DNA of 64,000 bases. It comes from Mucilaginibacter saanensis (GTDB lineage Bacteria > Bacteroidota > Bacteroidia > Sphingobacteriales > Sphingobacteriaceae). Shown here in pieces: positions 1 through 5,934 of this stretch. Position 1 is the first letter of the stretch; every line of letters begins with the position of its first letter. Under the pieces are notes generated by a model, which worked only from the letters and a program-made list of their open reading frames with translations, searched no databases and was not told the DNA's origin. Made by a program: the position numbers and the translations under genes. Location: the NCBI RefSeq assembly GCF_014200575.1, contig NZ_JACHBZ010000001.1:186001-250000 (forward strand), read 5' to 3'.

Positions 1-1
1 G

Positions 2-985
2 TCAATGCGTGATTTTGGCGGTACCCCGGCTCTTAAAGACGCTACCAGTTTATTTTTGAATGATTCAAGAGGGCTCAATATATCAAACGAACATATTTTA
101 ATAACCCGCGGTGCACAAATGGCCATTTATATTGCAGCGTCGTTAATACTCAAGCCCGGCGATAAGGTGCTGGTGAGCGACCCAAACTATTTTATTGCCG
201 ATGCAGTGTTCACCAAAATGGGTGCCCGGCTTGTGCGTATCCCGGTTGGTGCCGAGGGCATGGATGTTGATGCGATAGAAAACGCCTTAAAGAAAACCAA
301 AATTAAGCTGCTGTATATCATCCCGCACCATCATCATCCTACAACGGTAACCATGAGTTCATCAAGGCGTATTAAGCTGCTTCAGCTTATCAAGCAATAC
401 CAGCTGCCGGTTATTGAGGATGATTATGACTATGATTTTCATTACAGGAATAGTCCGGTTTTACCATTGGCCAGCGCCAGTCATGGTGGTAATGTAATAT
501 ATATAGGCTCGTTCACCAAACTACTGGCACCATCGTTCAGGTTGGGCTATATGATTGGCCCGGCAAACTTTATTGCACAAGCCATTAATTTAAAAAGACT
601 GATTGATTTACGGGGCGATACCTTGATGGAGGAAGCCCTGGCTAACATGATAACCACCGGCGATTTAGGCCGGCATATCAAGAAATCAAATAAAATTTAC
701 AGCCAGCGCTGCGATCTTATCTGCCAGCTTTTTAATGAACATCTTAATCATGCCGTTACCTTTAGCAAGCCACAGGGCGGGATGGCGTTATGGCTAAAGT
801 TTCATAAGGAATATCCCTTAGCTACTATTATCCCTAAAGCATTATCGGCTGGACTGGTATTGCTGGGCAGCGCCTATTATAAAGGCGAAAATGAAAAGCA
901 TAATGGCCTGCGCTTTGGTTTTGCATCGTTAAAAGAAAAAGATATGCAACAGGTGGTTGATATCCTTAGCCTGATTACCAAATAA
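2..985 (+). CDS. MocR/PLP aminotransferase-like protein, 5' truncated
   Basis: This is the fold-type I PLP aminotransferase domain of a MocR/PdxR-type transcription factor or a class I/II aminotransferase. The reading frame is open to the window edge, so the first visible ATG at 5 is probably internal and an N-terminal winged-helix GntR domain may lie outside the window. Visible marks are a TRGAQMAIYIA segment (phosphate-binding region), VIEDDYDYDF (the Asp that contacts the PLP nitrogen) and GSFTKLLAPSFRLGYMIGP, where the Lys at about residue 172 from the ATG at 5 is the expected Schiff-base lysine. The usual aminotransferase proline-rich loop is here IPHHHHPTT, unusually rich in His. It converges on the Rrf2 gene, with 12 bp between them. 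A true metabolic aminotransferase is the alternative; the missing N-terminus would decide. Confidence 0.85.
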   Translation, partial: SMRDFGGTPALKDATSLFLNDSRGLNISNEHILITRGAQMAIYIAASLILKPGDKVLVSDPNYFIADAVFTKMGARLVRIPVGAEGMDVDAIENALKKTKIKLLYIIPHHHHPTTVTMSSSRRIKLLQLIKQYQLPVIEDDYDYDFHYRNSPVLPLASASHGGNVIYIGSFTKLLAPSFRLGYMIGPANFIAQAINLKRLIDLRGDTLMEEALANMITTGDLGRHIKKSNKIYSQRCDLICQLFNEHLNHAVTFSKPQGGMALWLKFHKEYPLATIIPKALSAGLVLLGSAYYKGENEKHNGLRFGFASLKEKDMQQVVDILSLITK

Positions 986-997
986 GCGGAGCAGACT

Positions 998-1435
998 TTA
1001 TTTTTTTAATACAGCTGCTCCCGATATCAGGTCTTCATTAAACTCGCCTATAGTTACATCATGCAGCATGGCTGATAGCTGGTTACGTATCGCTTTAAAT
1101 TCATGGTGCAGGGGGCAGGGGTTAGTTTCTGAACATTGCTTTAAACCTAAACCGCAGCCAGTAAAAATACCGTCGCCGTCTACAACTTCAACAATATCGC
1201 TTAGCGGGCGGTTTAAGGTGGCGCCGTCAACAAAAAAACCGCCATTGGGCCCTTTGGCCGACTGTATGATGCCGCGTCTGCTCAGGTCCTGTAGTATCTT
1301 GGCCAAAAAAGGTTCAGGAGAGTCTATCCCGTTTGAAATTTCCTTAATTCCCACGCGTGTACCTGCTGTAGTTTTGTGGGCAATAAAAAATACGGCCCGC
1401 ATGGCATACTCGCATGTCTTTGAAAACATTCCCAT
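998..1435 (-). CDS. Rrf2-family transcriptional regulator with Cys cluster
   Basis: A 145-residue Rrf2-family winged-helix regulator. The N-terminal part (about 1-65) is the HTH, with the family's KTCEYAMRAV opening, an EISNGIDSPEPFLAKILQDL recognition region and an AKGPNGGFF wing. The C-terminal part has three cysteines, C94-x6-C101-x5-C107, the arrangement that binds an Fe-S cluster in IscR and NsrR. The spacing lies between the IscR (x5, x5) and NsrR (x7, x5) patterns as I recall them, so the sensed signal (Fe-S status, NO or redox) cannot be assigned. Met3 is an alternative start. A TAnnTTTG promoter lies just upstream on the minus strand. The gene is not beside isc/suf genes; its nearest large neighbour is the sulfatase locus beginning about 1.3 kb away. 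Confidence 0.88.
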   Translation of the reverse strand: MGMFSKTCEYAMRAVFFIAHKTTAGTRVGIKEISNGIDSPEPFLAKILQDLSRRGIIQSAKGPNGGFFVDGATLNRPLSDIVEVVDGDGIFTGCGLGLKQCSETNPCPLHHEFKAIRNQLSAMLHDVTIGEFNEDLISGAAVLKK

Positions 1436-1442
1436 TGTAAAA

Positions 1443-1450
1443 CAAAGATA
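1443..1450 (-). promoter_or_regulatory. Bacteroidota -7 promoter element of the Rrf2 gene
   Basis: The minus strand reads TATCTTTG, an exact TAnnTTTG match, 8 bp upstream of the Rrf2 start codon. Farther upstream, AAGAG (1460-1464) and CTCTT (1473-1477) form a short inverted repeat that could be an autoregulatory operator, but five-base arms in AT-rich DNA are weak evidence. Confidence 0.5.
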
Positions 1451-1587
1451 AACATATTAAAGAGTTTTTTATCTCTTATAAGGCAGTCCGGTTGCTAACC
1501 AATGATGATAGGGGCCGAAAAAGTGTTTTCTGTAAGAAAGGATCTGACTGAGCTACTTCAACGATGTAGTAAATAATCATTTTCAAA

Positions 1588-1619
1588 GTTGTTAAACTTG
1601 TTTATCCACAATACATTTG
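1588..1619 (+). promoter_or_regulatory. Bacteroidota-type promoter for the 1680 gene
   Basis: TACATTTG at 1612-1619 matches TAnnTTTG exactly, and a TTG at 1589-1591 lies 20 bp upstream, a fitting -33 spacing. The element is about 60 bp before the ATG at 1680. Confidence 0.55.
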
Positions 1620-1679
1620 ATACTCCAATTGATGCCGGGGAGTTACTGAAATTCAACCGGGTATAAAAATCTAAAAACT

Positions 1680-2477
1680 ATGGGCAATCGGGTGTTTTTT
1701 AAGCGTAGCATTTTATTAGTTGTTTTATTGGTGGTTGTTGCCTGTGGTGCAAATGCCCAAACGGTTAAACTCGACTATTTTTTTAACCGCGAAGTACATA
1801 ACGTAAACGGACAGCCGGTTCGCTTTCATTATTTGTGGGACGAGCAGGAAAATACTGGGTTTTCCATATTTGGCAACGCTTTTAAAAAGCAGGGAGCTAC
1901 TCTTGACTCTTTGGCTACTGCCCCAACTGAAGCCAATTTAAAAGGCACTGCTATATATATTATAGTTGATCCCGATACCAAAAAAGAAAGTCCGAAGCCT
2001 AATTATATAACAGCAACCGGCGCTGGTGCCATAGCGGCCTGGGTAAAACAAGGCGGTGTACTGGTGATGATGGCTAATGACAGTGCCAATGTGGAACTGC
2101 CCCATTTTAATTTGCTTGCTGAAAAATTCGGGATGCATTTTAATAACGATCTGCAAAACCATGTAATTGACGATAATCATTTTGAAGATGGTGCTTTAAA
2201 TACCAAAGGCAATTTCCTTTTTAAAACCGCCTGTAAAATATTTATGAAGGATGTTTGCTCTATCAGCGTAATCGGTAAAGCAAAGGCAGCCCTCAGTAAA
2301 AATGGCTATGCCATTATTGCAACAGCTAAATATGGTAAAGGAACCGTTTTGGCGGTCGGCGATCCATGGTTATATAATGAATATACCAACGGCCGTTTAC
2401 CCGCCAGCTTTGAAAATGATAAGGCGGCGAATGATATAGCCGACTGGCTGTTAAAACAGGTGCCAGTAACAAAATAG
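1680..2477 (+). CDS. exported DUF4350-like (glutamine amidotransferase-fold) protein
   Basis: A 265-residue secreted protein with an N-terminal signal peptide (basic start, hydrophobic run to about residue 26, ANA-Q cleavage). The body resembles the DUF4350 domain, a ThuA/class I amidotransferase-like fold often fused to or found beside unsaturated glucuronyl/rhamnogalacturonyl hydrolases in Bacteroidota. The marks are GTAIYIIVDPDT, AAWVKQGGVLVMMANDS (strand followed by Asn-Asp) and GKGTVLAVGDPWLYNEYTNGR near the end. No catalytic Cys-His-Glu triad is evident, so a binding or scaffolding role is as likely as catalysis. It has its own promoter and a strong terminator, and so appears monocistronic. 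The family assignment is from pattern memory, and the function is unknown. Confidence 0.65.
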   Translation: MGNRVFFKRSILLVVLLVVVACGANAQTVKLDYFFNREVHNVNGQPVRFHYLWDEQENTGFSIFGNAFKKQGATLDSLATAPTEANLKGTAIYIIVDPDTKKESPKPNYITATGAGAIAAWVKQGGVLVMMANDSANVELPHFNLLAEKFGMHFNNDLQNHVIDDNHFEDGALNTKGNFLFKTACKIFMKDVCSISVIGKAKAALSKNGYAIIATAKYGKGTVLAVGDPWLYNEYTNGRLPASFENDKAANDIADWLLKQVPVTK

Positions 2478-2496
2478 ATAACATAAGTACCCATAC

Positions 2497-2545
2497 AAAA
2501 TCCGATTTATGCCTGCTTTATAGCAGGCATAAATCGGATTTTTAC
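2497..2545 (+). terminator. strong bidirectional-looking terminator hairpin
   Basis: A perfect 21-bp stem (2497-2517 with 2522-2542) and a 4-base loop, with A-run and T-run flanks. It closes the DUF4350-like gene and isolates the sulfatase locus that follows. Confidence 0.85.
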
Positions 2546-2685
2546 TTTTAAACAAGGCTATTACTTCATAACCATTAATTGCTTATGGCCTTAAAGTGAC
2601 TGTTTTGATTTGTTTTTAGCCCAAATAGGTGATAAATCTCATGTTTTAATTGGTTTTTTTACTAAAACAGAGTTCTTTTTTTATT

Positions 2686-2706
2686 TTTCTATAAAATCTA
2701 TAGAAA
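2686..2706. promoter_or_regulatory. inverted repeat, candidate operator
   Basis: TTTCTATA-AAATC-TATAGAAA is a perfect 8-bp inverted repeat with a 5-bp spacer. It ends about 25 bp before the -7 element at 2732, so it overlaps or abuts the -33 region where a regulator would act. The DNA is very AT-rich, so a chance palindrome is possible. Confidence 0.4.
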
Positions 2707-2731
2707 TAGTAGTAATTGTAAATTTATTTTC

Positions 2732-2739
2732 TACATTTG
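2732..2739 (+). promoter_or_regulatory. Bacteroidota -7 promoter element of the sulfatase locus
   Basis: TACATTTG matches TAnnTTTG exactly. No clear -33 TTG at the standard distance was found. Transcription would begin near 2745, giving a leader of about 295 nt before the first larger gene (3041), with the Cys-rich short ORF near its start. Confidence 0.55.
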
Positions 2740-2787
2740 CTCCTGTAATCAAATATTCAACTAAAATTTAGTTTAAAAGCAAAAACA

Positions 2788-2883
2788 ATGCAACCCGAAC
2801 ATTCATCCCAATACGGCTTTGCTACTTATCAAATTACTGCTGCTGCTTTTAATTCCTGTTGTACTTCTTATTGTTGTTGTTAA
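2788..2883 (+). CDS. poly-cysteine leader peptide (31 aa), putative cysteine attenuator
   Basis: ATG at 2788 opens a 31-codon ORF that begins MQPEHSSQYG and ends NSCCTSYCCC followed directly by TAA. Five of the last nine residues are Cys, all encoded by TGT (2857-2862 and 2872-2880). It starts about 43 nt after the expected transcription start and lies at the head of a unit encoding a sulfatase maturase and, farther on, sulfatases. There is no signal peptide and no recognisable domain. Poly-Cys short ORFs ahead of sulfur genes are known in mycobacteria as cysteine-responsive attenuators; applying that model here is inference. The expected logic is that scarce Cys-tRNA stalls ribosomes on the TGT run and changes the downstream RNA fold. 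Alternatives are a metal-binding or thiol micropeptide, or a chance ORF. TGT repetition could arise by slippage, but the second TGT pair argues for selection on Cys. Confidence 0.6.
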   Translation: MQPEHSSQYGFATYQITAAAFNSCCTSYCCC

Positions 2884-2966
2884 TTCTGGTATACCTGGGG
2901 TTTTCAATCCCGCTTAATTAATAATCAGTTCCTGTAAGCTCTATTAATTTATTACTTGTAATAAAT
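2876..2966 (+). promoter_or_regulatory. candidate attenuator: three mutually exclusive RNA pairings
   Basis: The end of the Cys-codon run and stop, 2876-2885, can pair with 2916-2925 (10 pairs, two of them G-U). The same middle segment, 2916-2923, can instead pair with 2942-2949 (8 bp). That third segment overlaps 2947-2954, which forms an 8-bp hairpin with 2959-2966 closed by a CTTG tetraloop and followed by GGTTTTAG. This is the 1:2, 2:3, 3:4 topology of amino acid attenuators. The stems are AT-rich and the U-tract is weak, so a folding calculation is needed before trusting it. Confidence 0.35.
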
Positions 2967-3040
2967 AGGTTTTAGCCTGTGAGTCTGCGTGCTGAATCTG
3001 TAACGTATTCTGTAATTTTTAATCACCTTATAACACCATT

Positions 3041-3208
3041 ATGACCATTAACGATGTTTCCCTGCTGGGTAAAAAAGTATTGGTAGGTATCATAGTTACC
3101 CTGATACCGTTTGTCATCATTTTCGGCGGTTTATGGCTTACGCAAAAGCTGCTCGCCGGTAATCAAAAACCTGTACAAGTAACCACACACCAAGCCAAAT
3201 CTGCCTGA
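3041..3208 (+). CDS. small single-span membrane protein (55 aa)
   Basis: A 55-residue ORF beginning MTINDVSLLGKKVLVGIIV. It has one strong transmembrane segment (about residues 13-37, running into LTQKLL) and a short polar tail rich in Gln, Thr and Lys. It ends two bases before the next ATG (3211), which implies translation from the same message. There is no Cys, and the only Met is the start. I recognise no family. It resembles the small accessory subunits found with membrane-bound oxidoreductases, and the hydroxylase-like enzyme two genes on could be its partner (inference). Confidence 0.65.
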   Translation: MTINDVSLLGKKVLVGIIVTLIPFVIIFGGLWLTQKLLAGNQKPVQVTTHQAKSA

Positions 3209-3210
3209 AT

Positions 3211-3399
3211 ATGAAATTGGAAGAAGCCAAAAAACAAAGAATTGTTAGAAACGCCCTGTTAAGCCTGCTGCTATATGCGTTGCCCATTGTATTGATGTTT
3301 GCAACGTTTTACTTTACCGGCCAGCGGCCCTGGGAAAAGAAAAAGCAGGAGCCGAAAACCTCGCAACCTGCTGCCAAAGATAAATCTGTAAATCCTTAA
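3211..3399 (+). CDS. small single-span membrane protein (62 aa)
   Basis: A 62-residue protein with a basic N-terminus (MKLEEAKKQRIVRN), one transmembrane segment (about 15-34) and a Lys/Pro-rich tail after GQRPWEKKK. Layout and size mirror the preceding 55-residue protein, though the sequences are not obviously alike. It is spaced 2 bp from that gene and 11 bp from the hydroxylase gene, so it is almost certainly cotranscribed with both. There is no known domain; a membrane anchor or assembly helper for the hydroxylase is a guess. Confidence 0.7.
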   Translation: MKLEEAKKQRIVRNALLSLLLYALPIVLMFATFYFTGQRPWEKKKQEPKTSQPAAKDKSVNP

Positions 3400-3410
3400 A
3401 CACTCGTATC

Positions 3411-4376
3411 ATGATTGAACTGATAAAAAAAGTAATTGATAACCTGAACGGATATGGTTTTTCCGTTTTAGTATTGGTGCTCGGCGTACTGGAGTTTTCG
3501 TTTGGGCTTTATAAAAAGCACTGGACAAAAAATGAGCGCTGGGTAGACATTGCCTGCTTTACCCTCCCTAAATTAATTGTAAGGCCGGTAGTGGCTTATT
3601 ATGGCCTTAAAGTATTACCCAATATATTGCCGGGTTTTAAAAATGCCTTTGACTGGGTGCCGTTTTTCTGGGGCTTTATCATCATAGCCGTTGCAGACGA
3701 CCTTACCCAATACTGGTACCACCGCCTGCATCATGAGGTGCCATGGTTATGGCGCTTTCACCGTACCCACCACTCAGCATCATATATGGGTATGGCTATG
3801 GCCAGCAGGCAAAATGTAATATATACCTTATTTTTTTCGCAAACCTATTTAACTACAGCCCTGGTTTACCTTGGGTTGGGTGTCCCGGCAATTATTGTAA
3901 AAGGTATTAAGGGTACTATTACTACACTGGCACACTCCAGCATACCCTGGGACAAGCCATTTTACCAGTATAAAGTGCTGCATCCGCTGGCCTGGGTGCT
4001 GGAACGTACCATATCAACACCGGCTACACACCATGCCCACCACGCTGCCACTACTGATGATGGCATAGGCTATTATAAAGGCAATTTTGGTAACATGTTC
4101 TTTTTGTGGGATGTAATTTTCGGAACGGCTCATATTTCCCGTCAGTATCCTAAAGCTTATGGCATATCGCATTATGAAGGCGACCAATGGTATGCACAAT
4201 TGTTATGGCCTATTTTTAAATCAAAGGTTGCCGGCAGTGAGCTTGCTGCTGATGGCCAAATGGTTAAATCGGATGTGCCGTTGCAGTCCCACCAGTTTTA
4301 CAGGCCCGAAAAACAGGAAAACGCTGTTGAGGAAACGCTTGAGGAACCATATGATTTGCAGCCTGTAAAAATATAA
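3411..4376 (+). CDS. fatty acid hydroxylase/sterol desaturase superfamily membrane enzyme
   Basis: A 321-residue integral membrane di-iron oxygenase. Three transmembrane regions (about 17-33, 50-70 and 83-98) precede the histidine clusters HRLHH (H104, H107, H108) and HRTHH (H117, H120, H121); a later THHAHH completes the ligand set. The family uses O2 to hydroxylate or desaturate lipids such as fatty acids, sterols and carotenoids. The length is typical, with an acidic C-terminal tail. It lies 11 bp after a small membrane protein and 18 bp before the formylglycine-generating enzyme, so it sits in the sulfatase-maturation unit. Whether its product is a lipid needed for sulfate-ester uptake, or something unrelated, cannot be told from sequence. 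Confidence 0.85.
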   Translation: MIELIKKVIDNLNGYGFSVLVLVLGVLEFSFGLYKKHWTKNERWVDIACFTLPKLIVRPVVAYYGLKVLPNILPGFKNAFDWVPFFWGFIIIAVADDLTQYWYHRLHHEVPWLWRFHRTHHSASYMGMAMASRQNVIYTLFFSQTYLTTALVYLGLGVPAIIVKGIKGTITTLAHSSIPWDKPFYQYKVLHPLAWVLERTISTPATHHAHHAATTDDGIGYYKGNFGNMFFLWDVIFGTAHISRQYPKAYGISHYEGDQWYAQLLWPIFKSKVAGSELAADGQMVKSDVPLQSHQFYRPEKQENAVEETLEEPYDLQPVKI

Positions 4377-4394
4377 TTAGGCTATATCAAATTT

Positions 4395-5540
4395 ATGAAC
4401 CCAAACAGAGTTTACCGGGCAATATTAATAACGGGCATAAGTGCCCTGTGTTTTTCGGCCTGCAAACAGCAAAACAAAATTAAGGAAGTTGTTAAAACCG
4501 TTGTGGATACCGGTAAAAAGAAGGCGATATGCTGCGAATCAAACATTCCCGGCAGGTTTAAGCCCGTGCCATTATCACGAGCTGTAATAACAGCTCCTGA
4601 TACCAGTCATGATCAAATGGTTTGGATCCCGGCTGGTACTTTCAGGATGGGAGCCGATAGTAAACAGGCCGAAAATGATGAGTATCCTAAGCATAAGGTA
4701 ACCGTTGATGGTTTTTGGATGGACAGGACAGAGGTAACCAACGCCCAGTTTGAAAAATTTGTTAAAGCAACCGGCTACATTACTACTGCTGAGCAAAAAC
4801 CCGACTGGGAGGTGCTGAAAAAACAAATGCCACCCGGAACCGAAAAACCGGCAGATAGCTTGCTGGTTGCCGCTTCACTGGTTTTCGTGCCATCAAAACA
4901 ACCCGTGGCTTTAAGCGATTATAGCCAATGGTGGGCCTGGAAAGTCGGTGCCAGTTGGAAACACCCGCATGGGCCGGGCAGCAATATCAAAGGTAAGGGG
5001 TATTACCCTGTGGTGCAGGTTTCTTACTATGATGCCGTAGCTTATTGCAAATGGGCGGGCAAGCGCTTACCTACCGAAGCCGAGTGGGAGCGTGCCGCAA
5101 GAGGCGGACTTATTGACCAGATTTACCCCTGGGGTAATGAAAAGGTAAGCGAAGGAAAACCCAAGGCTAATACCTGGGAAGGCGATTTTCCATATAAAAA
5201 TACACAGCGCGATAAATTTTATTATACAGCGCCCGTTGGTTCGTTTGATGCCAATAAATATGGTTTGTATGACATGGCCGGTAATGTATGGGAGTGGTGT
5301 GCCGATTTATATAACTACAAATACTATGGCACCGTTAATAAACCCGATGGCGTGAAAAATCCCTTAGGACCTCAAAAAGCCTATGATCCGGATGAGCCCT
5401 ATGCTATTAAGCGGGTTGTAAGGGGAGGCTCGTTTTTATGTAACGACAGCTACTGTTCAGGATACAGGGTATCCCGCAGAATGAAGACTACAGAGGATAG
5501 CGGCATGGAGCATTTGGGCTTCCGCTGCGTGAAAAATTAA
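4395..5540 (+). CDS. formylglycine-generating enzyme (sulfatase maturase), lipoprotein
   Basis: A 381-residue SUMF1/FGE-family protein that oxidises the active-site Cys of sulfatases to formylglycine. A lipobox (CFSAC, C22) implies attachment to a periplasm-facing membrane. The FGE fold runs from about residue 70 (MVWIPAGTFRMGAD) to the end, with WVDRTEVTNAQF-like, LPTEAEWERAARGG, YDMAGNVWEWCADL and RVVRGGSFLC blocks. Crucially, C349 and C354 (SFLCNDSYCSGYR) match the catalytic Cys pair of human SUMF1 (SYMC...SYC), which many FGE-like paralogues lack, so this is likely a true copper-dependent aerobic FGE. Its clients are presumably the sulfatases at 11595, 13494 and 16306, all of which have CxPxR motifs. 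Its Cys/Met content is normal (about 17), unlike the genes from 5931 on. Confidence 0.92.
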   Translation: MNPNRVYRAILITGISALCFSACKQQNKIKEVVKTVVDTGKKKAICCESNIPGRFKPVPLSRAVITAPDTSHDQMVWIPAGTFRMGADSKQAENDEYPKHKVTVDGFWMDRTEVTNAQFEKFVKATGYITTAEQKPDWEVLKKQMPPGTEKPADSLLVAASLVFVPSKQPVALSDYSQWWAWKVGASWKHPHGPGSNIKGKGYYPVVQVSYYDAVAYCKWAGKRLPTEAEWERAARGGLIDQIYPWGNEKVSEGKPKANTWEGDFPYKNTQRDKFYYTAPVGSFDANKYGLYDMAGNVWEWCADLYNYKYYGTVNKPDGVKNPLGPQKAYDPDEPYAIKRVVRGGSFLCNDSYCSGYRVSRRMKTTEDSGMEHLGFRCVKN

Positions 5541-5930
5541 GTCATTTAATACCCCAAATAAATAATGGTTTCAAAGTTCCGGTTTTTGATAACCGGTCAG
5601 TATAAGCAGGAAGGAACATGAAAAAACAATAACAAATCAGAAAAAAAATAGGGGAAAAGCAATTGCTTTTCCCCCAAAGCATTAAAACAACGAAACAGAG
5701 ATCGATTGGCGTTGAGCCTGTTTCTATGGTGTCATTTTAAACTAATTCAAATTTATGCAAAATATTGCAAAAGTCAGGAAAGGCTATGTGCTGCCTATGT
5801 CCCGACTGGTACTATCATATACCCTACAAATTATTGAGGATGCTTTTCATCCGCAGCCGCTTTACGGATTAAACAGTTCAGCCGCATATCAATCGTCCGG
5901 TTCTTCACCCTATTTAAACCGCCCGGCTGT
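5541..5930 (+). other. 390-bp gap between FGE and SusC
   Basis: The gap holds a perfect 24-bp palindrome (5651-5674), the doubtful short ORF at 5755, and no exact TAnnTTTG element that I could place. The FGE and SusC genes could be one transcript or two. Confidence 0.5.
5651..5674. repeat. perfect 24-bp palindrome
   Basis: GGGGAAAAGCAA joined directly to TTGCTTTTCCCC. On the plus strand no T-run follows, but a run of eight A precedes it, so as an intrinsic terminator it would work for minus-strand transcripts. It may instead be an operator or an RNA processing/stability hairpin between FGE and SusC. Confidence 0.6.
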
Positions 5931-5934
5931 ATGA
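5755..5934 (+). CDS. doubtful 59-aa ORF overlapping the SusC start (ATGA)
   Basis: ATG at 5755 opens a 59-residue frame (MQNIAKVRKGYVLPMSRLVL start, Ser/Tyr/Pro-rich end NRPAV) whose stop overlaps the SusC start codon in an ATGA arrangement, as in translational coupling. It has no signal peptide, no Cys and no recognised domain. It could be a leader ORF that sets SusC translation, or chance. No ribosome-binding or promoter signal decides it. Confidence 0.3.
   Translation: MQNIAKVRKGYVLPMSRLVLSYTLQIIEDAFHPQPLYGLNSSAAYQSSGSSPYLNRPAV

Noticed and set aside
2884..3040. Riboswitch (SAM or cobalamin type) in the sulfatase-locus leader
   Set aside because: No GC-containing multi-helix core or known conserved motif could be recognised; the leader structure is short and AT-rich.
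5651..5674. Palindrome as a plus-strand intrinsic terminator for FGE
   Set aside because: It is followed by CAAAGC rather than a T-run; the A-run lies on the wrong side for plus-strand termination. It is kept only as a palindrome.
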